Shown in pieces: positions 5,327-10,041 of a stretch of DNA of 10,041 nt. The notes beneath the pieces are model-generated. The model was not told where the DNA came from, did not search any database, and saw only the letters and a program-made list of their open reading frames with translations. Origin of the DNA: Actinomycetota bacterium (GTDB lineage: Bacteria; Actinomycetota; Actinomycetes; S36-B12; UBA5976); the NCBI GenBank assembly GCA_947447095.1, contig CANFIL010000048.1:1-10041 (forward strand), in the 5' to 3' direction. Both the position numbers and the translations under genes were made by a program. Numbering within the stretch: the stretch's first letter is position 1; each line of letters opens with the position of its first letter.

Positions 5327-5886
5327 TAGTTGACGCGGCCCAAGTACGAACCATCACGGGTGTCCACCTTGATCTTGGTATTTGATTCCAAGAACAACGG
5401 CACCTTGATTTCTGCACCTGTTTCGAGTGTTGCTGGCTTTGTTCCGGCGCTGGAGCGATCACCCTGAAGACCAGGCTCGGTGTAAGTAACCATGAGTTCA
5501 ACGCTTGCAGGAAGTTCTAAGTAAATTGGCGCATCTTGATAGATCGCTACGACTGCTTCTTGATTCTCGAGCATGTAGTTACGAGCATCGCCAACGATTG
5601 CATCTGAAACTGGGTACTGGTCATAGTTCTGGGTATCCATGAAAATCCAGTTTTCGCCATCGCGATACAGGTACTGCATCTCACGCTTGTCAACGGAAGC
5701 AGTCTCGACCGAAACGCCAGCATTGAAAGTCTTGTCGACAACTTTGCCGGTGAGCACATTCTTGAGCTTGGTGCGAACGAATGCAGGACCCTTTCCAGGC
5801 TTAACATGCTGGAATTCAACAACTGCCCACAAGACATTGTCGATGTTGAGTACTAGACCGTTCTTGAGGTCGTTCGTGCTTGCCAC
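5326..5886 (-). CDS. efp: Translation elongation factor P
   Basis: A 186-residue tRNA-shaped factor that binds between the ribosomal P and E sites and relieves stalling at consecutive prolines. The N-terminal KOW-like domain (about 1-63) has the loop VKPGKGPAF with K32 at the tip, followed by an OB domain with MQYLYRDG and the C-terminal OB domain ending in KIKVDTRDGSYLGR, the EF-P signature. Length is typical. The palindromic PGKGP loop is the type which in Actinobacteria works with an unmodified lysine, so epmA-like modification genes are not expected; none are seen here. The start is GTG (5886-5884) with AAAGGAG six bases upstream, a good ribosome site. The gene follows an M24 Xaa-Pro peptidase and precedes nusB, a common actinobacterial order. 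Confidence 0.97.
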   Translation of the reverse strand: MASTNDLKNGLVLNIDNVLWAVVEFQHVKPGKGPAFVRTKLKNVLTGKVVDKTFNAGVSVETASVDKREMQYLYRDGENWIFMDTQNYDQYPVSDAIVGDARNYMLENQEAVVAIYQDAPIYLELPASVELMVTYTEPGLQGDRSSAGTKPATLETGAEIKVPLFLESNTKIKVDTRDGSYLGRVN

Positions 5887-5904
5887 GAGCTGCTCCTTTG
5901 TGCG

Positions 5905-6954
5905 TTAACCGAGGCTAATGAGGTCGTACGAGAACTCGGTCAAATTCTCGTAGCCATGTGGAGTGACGACTATGGTGTCTTCGATACGAACACCGCCACG
6001 GCCTGCCAAATAAATACCCGGCTCGATCGTGATGACCATTCCAGACTCAATCTTAGCCGTTGAATTGGCGGAAAAGAACGGGTCCTCGTGAATGGCGAGT
6101 CCTACCCCATGGCCAAGTCCGTGTTTGAATGTTGCTGCAAATTCTGGGTTGGTCATGGCTTGTCTAGCCAGCCTGTTCACTTCGCTAATCGAGGCACCAT
6201 CGCAGATTGCGCCTCGACCTGCGCTTTGTGCTGCGAGAACCTGTTTGTGAATATCAAGCTGCCACTGACTTGGCGGTCCAATGACGAACGTCCTCGTGCA
6301 GTCCGATTTGTAACCGTTTACTGCAGCGCCGAAATCAATCTTGAGTAAATCTCCTGCCTCAAGAATTCGTTGTGTTGGACTATGGTGTGGAATCGCGCTA
6401 TGTGGACCAGTTGCAACGATGCTGTCAAAAGCAATGCCATCAGCACCAAGATCGATCATGGTGCTTTCAAGGATTCGTTGAATCTGGAGTTCCGTCTGAC
6501 CAGCACGAACGCTTTTGATCGTTTCAGTCAGTGCTTGGATTGAAATTGCCGACGCACGACGGATCGCGTCGATCTCTTGCGAATCTTTGACGATTCTCAG
6601 ACCCTCAACAAGTCCCGAGCGACCAGTAAGTGTGATTCTTGGCCAAGCATTTTGCAGTCGCTCGAAGAGTTCTACTGATACGTGAGTCTTTTCAAACAGG
6701 ACGGTAATTCCATCTTCAAAGACTTCAACAGGTGGAATGTGATGGCCATTGACATCAATGTCTACGTCGACAGTTTCATTTTTTGCTTTGAGGGCATAGC
6801 GCGAATCAGTAAACAGCGTCGCCGAAGATTTCGTAACGACAAGTGAACCAAACGAACCTTCAAACCTACACAAATAGGCGATGTTAGTTAGGTCCGTAAC
6901 GTACAGCGCTTCCCCACTCTTGAGTAGCGCCTGGGTCCGCGTTATTCGACTCAC
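5905..6954 (-). CDS. M24-family Xaa-Pro peptidase
   Basis: A 349-residue metallopeptidase predicted to cleave at Xaa-Pro bonds in the cytoplasm. The N-terminal creatinase-like domain (about 1-120) has VTDLTNIAYLCRFEGS and LFTDSRYA. The C-terminal pita-bread domain (about 125-340) carries all five dinuclear metal ligands: D207 (KIDFGA), D218 (SDCTRTF), H282 (GLGHGVGLAIHE), E311 (TIEPGIY) and E325 (RIEDT), plus the PHH at 189-191. Aminopeptidase P and prolidase share this layout, so PepP versus PepQ cannot be decided; database entries for this operon position usually say Xaa-Pro peptidase or PepQ. The start is a GTG that overlaps the aroQ stop by four bases (GTGA), with no clear ribosome site, and it gives the expected N-terminus. 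The efp gene follows after 18 bases; both concern proline-containing peptides, but a functional link is conjecture. Confidence 0.93.
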   Translation of the reverse strand: MSRITRTQALLKSGEALYVTDLTNIAYLCRFEGSFGSLVVTKSSATLFTDSRYALKAKNETVDVDIDVNGHHIPPVEVFEDGITVLFEKTHVSVELFERLQNAWPRITLTGRSGLVEGLRIVKDSQEIDAIRRASAISIQALTETIKSVRAGQTELQIQRILESTMIDLGADGIAFDSIVATGPHSAIPHHSPTQRILEAGDLLKIDFGAAVNGYKSDCTRTFVIGPPSQWQLDIHKQVLAAQSAGRGAICDGASISEVNRLARQAMTNPEFAATFKHGLGHGVGLAIHEDPFFSANSTAKIESGMVITIEPGIYLAGRGGVRIEDTIVVTPHGYENLTEFSYDLISLG

Positions 6955-7379
6955 AATTCGAGCATGGCGCGAAGTGCAAGTAAGTACGAATTTGCACCAA
7001 ATCCGCTAATGGTTCCATAGGCAAGACCTGAGATCAACGAGGTGTGACGGAACTCTTCGCGCTTGATTGGATTACTCAAGTGAACTTCGATGATCGGTGC
7101 GCTACACATTGCGGCAGCGTCGCGAATAGCAACCGAGTAGTGAGTAAAAGCTGCAGGGTTGAAAACAATCGGTGTCGCGGTTTCGGCTGCCTCATGTAGC
7201 CAGCCAATGATGACGGCTTCGTCATTTGATTGACGAAAATCCACGTCTAGCCCGTTGGCTTCACCAAACTCCGTGCACTTCGCTTGGATGTCGGTAAGTG
7301 TCAATGACCCGTATACATCTGGCTCGCGGGTGCCGAGCTTGTCGAGATTTGGTCCGTTTAACACCAATACTTTGCGCAT
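6951..7379 (-). CDS. aroQ: 3-Dehydroquinate dehydratase, type II
   Basis: A 142-residue enzyme converting 3-dehydroquinate to 3-dehydroshikimate, the third shikimate step, normally as a dodecamer. It has VLNGPNLDKLGTREPDVYGS with catalytic R18 and Y23, the FRQSNDE segment, FNPAAFTHYS with N74 and H80, the catalytic H100 in IIEVHLSN, and R111 in EEFRHTS. Length is right for type II; it is unrelated to the Schiff-base type I enzyme (AroD). The ATG at 7379 lies four bases after the aroB stop, without a strong ribosome site. Sitting after aroB places two consecutive pathway steps together. Confidence 0.97.
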   Translation of the reverse strand: MRKVLVLNGPNLDKLGTREPDVYGSLTLTDIQAKCTEFGEANGLDVDFRQSNDEAVIIGWLHEAAETATPIVFNPAAFTHYSVAIRDAAAMCSAPIIEVHLSNPIKREEFRHTSLISGLAYGTISGFGANSYLLALRAMLEL

Positions 7380-7383
7380 GGTC

Positions 7384-8460
7384 TTAAGGATTCACTATTT
7401 CGCGGTAAGCAGCAAACAGCAACGCCGTATCTGGACCGGTCAAGATTGCTGGGGTTGCGACGTCACGCAGTATGACAAAGCGAAGTTGATCGCCGCGAGC
7501 TTTTTTATCCATGCGCATCGCAGCCAAAAGGTCGTCCCATTCCCCTGTGGTGTACGACGTGGGAAGTCCAACAGACTTGAGGATCCTGCGGTGACGATCG
7601 ACTAAGTCGCGACTCATCCAGCCGTCGAGATGCGCGAGTTCGGCTACGAACACCATGCCGACTGCAACGGCATTTCCATGACGCCACTCGTATCGTTCGC
7701 ATCGTTCAATGGCATGGGCGAAAGTATGTCCGTAATTGAGGATTTCTCGCCCAACATTGGTACCTAAAGTTTCCTTGAGGTCTACTCCAACGACATCGGG
7801 CTTCACTTGGATAGCGCGACCGATGATTTCTTGAGTGTGAGACCAGTATGGCGACTGGGCACCTACTGGATCTGATTCAATGAGTTCGAGAATCTTCGGA
7901 TCTCGAATAAATCCAGCCTTGATAATTTCAGCGAGGCCACCGATGTAATCAGCGGACGACTGTGTTGTGAGGAAATCCACATCACACAGCACGGCGTGTG
8001 GCGAGTAGAACGCTCCAACAAGATTCTTGCCTGCGGCCGTGTTGATCCCAGTCTTTCCTCCAATTGCGGCGTCAACCATCGCTAGCAATGTTGTCGGAAC
8101 ATGAATCAGTCGGACACCGCGCAGCCAACTAGCGGCAACAAACCCTGCAAGGTCTGTAGTGGCTCCCCCACCAAGTGACACAACGGTGTCATTGCGAGTA
8201 AAACCCTCTGCGCCTAATGCGTCCCAACAGAACTGTAAAACCTCACCAGTCTTAGCCGATTCTGCATCAGGAATTTGAATTGTTATGGCTCGAACGTTCG
8301 TCAGGCTGACACGAAGTGCTTCACCTGTAGCCGCAAGGTTTTCAGGATGAATAATCGCCACGCGATCGCTATCGCCAAGAAAGTTTGAGAGCTGTTGAAT
8401 GACGCCATGTCCGACCTCTACGGGGTAGGCGATATCTGCATTCACCGTAATGGTTGTCAT
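7384..8460 (-). CDS. aroB: 3-Dehydroquinate synthase
   Basis: A 358-residue NAD- and metal-dependent enzyme that cyclises DAHP to 3-dehydroquinate, the second shikimate step. NAD-binding motif SLGGGATTDLAGF (about 95-107), PTTLLAMVDAAIGGKTGIN (about 122-140), and metal ligands E178 (GLAEIIKAG), H245 (NYGHTFAHAIE) and H261 (RHGNAVAVGM) are all present. The length matches single-domain bacterial AroB. The ATG at 8460 overlaps the aroK stop as ATGA. The C-terminus contains MDKKARGDQLRFVIL, typical of the family. No fusion to other aro domains is present, unlike fungal AROM. Confidence 0.98.
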   Translation of the reverse strand: MTTITVNADIAYPVEVGHGVIQQLSNFLGDSDRVAIIHPENLAATGEALRVSLTNVRAITIQIPDAESAKTGEVLQFCWDALGAEGFTRNDTVVSLGGGATTDLAGFVAASWLRGVRLIHVPTTLLAMVDAAIGGKTGINTAAGKNLVGAFYSPHAVLCDVDFLTTQSSADYIGGLAEIIKAGFIRDPKILELIESDPVGAQSPYWSHTQEIIGRAIQVKPDVVGVDLKETLGTNVGREILNYGHTFAHAIERCERYEWRHGNAVAVGMVFVAELAHLDGWMSRDLVDRHRRILKSVGLPTSYTTGEWDDLLAAMRMDKKARGDQLRFVILRDVATPAILTGPDTALLFAAYREIVNP

Positions 8461-8972
8461 GGTGCGATGCCGACTTCAGCCAAGGCAGCAAGTGCCGCTT
8501 GCGTCACTTGCTCTATCGAAAGTTCAGAAGTATCAACAACAACGTCAGCAGCTTCCCGATAGATAGGTTCGCGAGCTGTCATCAACGCTGCAAGTTGTCC
8601 GCGAACATTGCCTAACAACAGTGGTCGATTTCGATTCAACCCCACGCGATCAACGGCTTGCGCGAGTCCTGTCTGTAGCCACAGCACTGTGTGTGACTTC
8701 ACTAGCTCTCGGGTGGATTCATTGCCGAGTGCTCCACCGCCGAGGGAAACAATCGCATCAGGTCCTGACAATACATCTGCAATTGTCTGGGCCTCAAGTG
8801 CGCGAAATGCTGGTTCACCATCGGTTGTGAAGATATCTGAAATAGCTTTCCCAGCACGCTCTTCTATGACGTGATCGCTGTCAACAAATAGCATTCCCAA
8901 ATGCGCTGCTAAGAGCTCACCAATGGTGCTCTTGCCGGCACCAGGTACCCCAATGAGAACAACGCTGGTCAT
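8457..8972 (-). CDS. aroK: Shikimate kinase
   Basis: A 171-residue P-loop kinase that makes shikimate 3-phosphate from shikimate and ATP. Walker A GVPGAGKST (8-16, with K14) is followed by the shikimate-binding D31 and D33 (VDSDHVIEE), R57 (EPAFRALE), the Walker B-like glycine run G78-G80 (LGGGA), the lid arginine R116 (NRNRPLL) and R134/R139 (REPIYREAA). Length is standard. The ATG at 8972 lies four bases after the aroC stop; no strong ribosome site is seen, so coupling is likely. Lid and shikimate residues separate it from gluconate kinases, which share the P-loop. Confidence 0.97.
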   Translation of the reverse strand: MTSVVLIGVPGAGKSTIGELLAAHLGMLFVDSDHVIEERAGKAISDIFTTDGEPAFRALEAQTIADVLSGPDAIVSLGGGALGNESTRELVKSHTVLWLQTGLAQAVDRVGLNRNRPLLLGNVRGQLAALMTAREPIYREAADVVVDTSELSIEQVTQAALAALAEVGIAP

Positions 8973-8976
8973 TGGA

Positions 8977-10041
8977 CTAGTCCAAGTTCGCTAGGAAATT
9001 GCTGATGTTGCGCGCCGTTTCAGAGACATGGTCTCCTCCGAATTTATCGAGTACTGCTTCAGCCAGAACAAGCGCAACCATCGCCTCTGCAACCACTCCT
9101 GCGGCAGGAACCGCGCAAGCATCGGAGCGTTGGTTAATTGCGACAGCGGTTTCACCAGTTGCAACATCTACAGTTTCGAGTGCTTTTGGCACGGTTGAGA
9201 TGGGCTTCATCGCTGCTCGCACACGAAGTACATCGCCTGTGCTCATGCCACCTTCAGTGCCACCTGCTCGACCAGAGCGACGTCGCAAAGTTCCGCTGTC
9301 GCTGTAAATCTCGTCATGCGCAACTGTGCCACGACGTCGTGCAGTTTCAAATCCATCGCCAACTTCGACGCCCTTGATTGCTTGGATGCCCATAAGCGCT
9401 GCGGCGAGTTTGCTATCAAGGCGACGATCCCAGTGAGTATGTGACCCCAAACCAACTGGAAGGTTGTATGCCAACACTTCGACGACACCACCAATTGTGT
9501 CGCCATCTGAATGCGCGTTACGAATCTCCTCCTGCATTGCTTCGCTGGCAGTTTTAGAGAAGCAACGTACTGGGTCGTCATCAATAGCATCGAGATCGGA
9601 ATACACCGGCAATTCCGTGGAATCTGTTTCTACTGGTCCAATCGAAACGACGTGACTAAACACAGTGATGCCTGCAACCTGTTGCAGAAATTTCTTGGCG
9701 ACTTCACCCAATGCAACTCGAGCGGCCGTCTCGCGGGCACTTGCACGTTCCAAAATCGGACGAATGTCATCGAGAGAGTATTTCTGCATGCCGGCTAGAT
9801 CAGCATGGCCAGGCCGTGGACGAGTGAGAGGTGCGCTTCGTGCAATGTTTGCGAGTGCTTCCTCATCAACTGGATCAGCTGACATCACGACATTCCACTT
9901 AGGCCATTCAGAATTGGCGATCGACAACGCAATTGGACCGCCCATAGAAACACCGTGTCGGATTCCGCCGGTGATGGTGACCTCGTCTTGCTCAAACTTC
10001 ATGCGAGCACCGCGACCAAAACCGAGTCGTCGACGAGCTAG
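8977..10041 (-). CDS. aroC: Chorismate synthase, 5' end outside the window
   Basis: This FMN-dependent enzyme removes phosphate from EPSP to give chorismate, the last shikimate step. The reading frame is open to the window's right edge: before the internal Met at 10002 it continues as LARRRLGFGRGAR, the conserved FMN/EPSP-binding N-terminal motif, so about 35 residues are missing and the Met is not the start. Later motifs include GIRHGVSMGGPIAL, WPKWNVVMSADP, TRPRPGHADLAG, RASARETAARVA, GSHTHWDRRLD, GRAGGTEGGMSTG, AAMKPISTVPKAL and the C-terminal NQRSDACAVPAAGVVAEAM. All are intact, so the protein looks functional. It begins the visible part of the aroC-aroK-aroB-aroQ operon; its promoter lies beyond the window. 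Confidence 0.97.
   Translation of the reverse strand, partial: LARRRLGFGRGARMKFEQDEVTITGGIRHGVSMGGPIALSIANSEWPKWNVVMSADPVDEEALANIARSAPLTRPRPGHADLAGMQKYSLDDIRPILERASARETAARVALGEVAKKFLQQVAGITVFSHVVSIGPVETDSTELPVYSDLDAIDDDPVRCFSKTASEAMQEEIRNAHSDGDTIGGVVEVLAYNLPVGLGSHTHWDRRLDSKLAAALMGIQAIKGVEVGDGFETARRRGTVAHDEIYSDSGTLRRRSGRAGGTEGGMSTGDVLRVRAAMKPISTVPKALETVDVATGETAVAINQRSDACAVPAAGVVAEAMVALVLAEAVLDKFGGDHVSETARNISNFLANLD

Noticed and set aside
8977..10002. Chorismate synthase starting at the Met at 10002
   Set aside because: The frame stays open upstream and encodes the conserved RRLGFGRG motif, so the Met is internal and the gene is cut by the window edge.

Overview
The window is a tightly packed stretch of an actinobacterial chromosome. 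Every protein gene lies on the minus strand, and most neighbours overlap by 1-4 bases (ATGA, GTGA, TAATG or TAGTG junctions). The only clear non-coding gap is about 140 bases (4786-4927); it holds a tRNA gene on the plus strand. Base composition looks close to 50% GC, low for the phylum, and spacers are minimal. That fits a streamlined planktonic actinobacterium of the freshwater acI/Nanopelagicales type, but this placement is an inference from gene content and compactness, not a demonstrated identity.

Right half, in transcription order from the right edge: aroC (5' end cut off by the window), aroK, aroB, aroQ, an M24 Xaa-Pro peptidase, efp, nusB. The four aro genes give 3-dehydroquinate synthesis, its dehydration, shikimate phosphorylation and the final step to chorismate. 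The peptidase, EF-P and NusB follow without a gap. This is a conserved actinobacterial order joining aromatic amino acid synthesis to translation and transcription housekeeping genes.

Middle: between nusB and the next operon lies a plus-strand tRNA-like gene with a CAA (Leu) anticodon, an encoded CCA end and a plausible promoter just upstream. It has a short, class I variable region, which is unusual for a leucine tRNA.

Left half, in transcription order: an ANTAR response regulator (PdtaR type), a CDP-alcohol phosphatidyltransferase, a DUF881 membrane protein, the small basic membrane protein Sbp, a second DUF881 protein, gcvH, a zinc-ribbon/FHA protein related to GarA, a MerR-family regulator of the FtsR type, and the start of a bifunctional-nuclease (DUF151) gene running off the left edge. 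From the phosphatidyltransferase onward this matches the order known around pgsA2-garA-ftsR in mycobacteria. It combines envelope lipid synthesis, a probable membrane complex, a phospho-signalling switch for central metabolism and a cell-division regulator.

No mobile element, CRISPR array, phage gene or clearly new system was seen. The points most worth a second look are the atypical tRNA with overlapping divergent promoters, and a duplicated Thr/Ser motif in the FHA protein where GarA carries its kinase-target motif.
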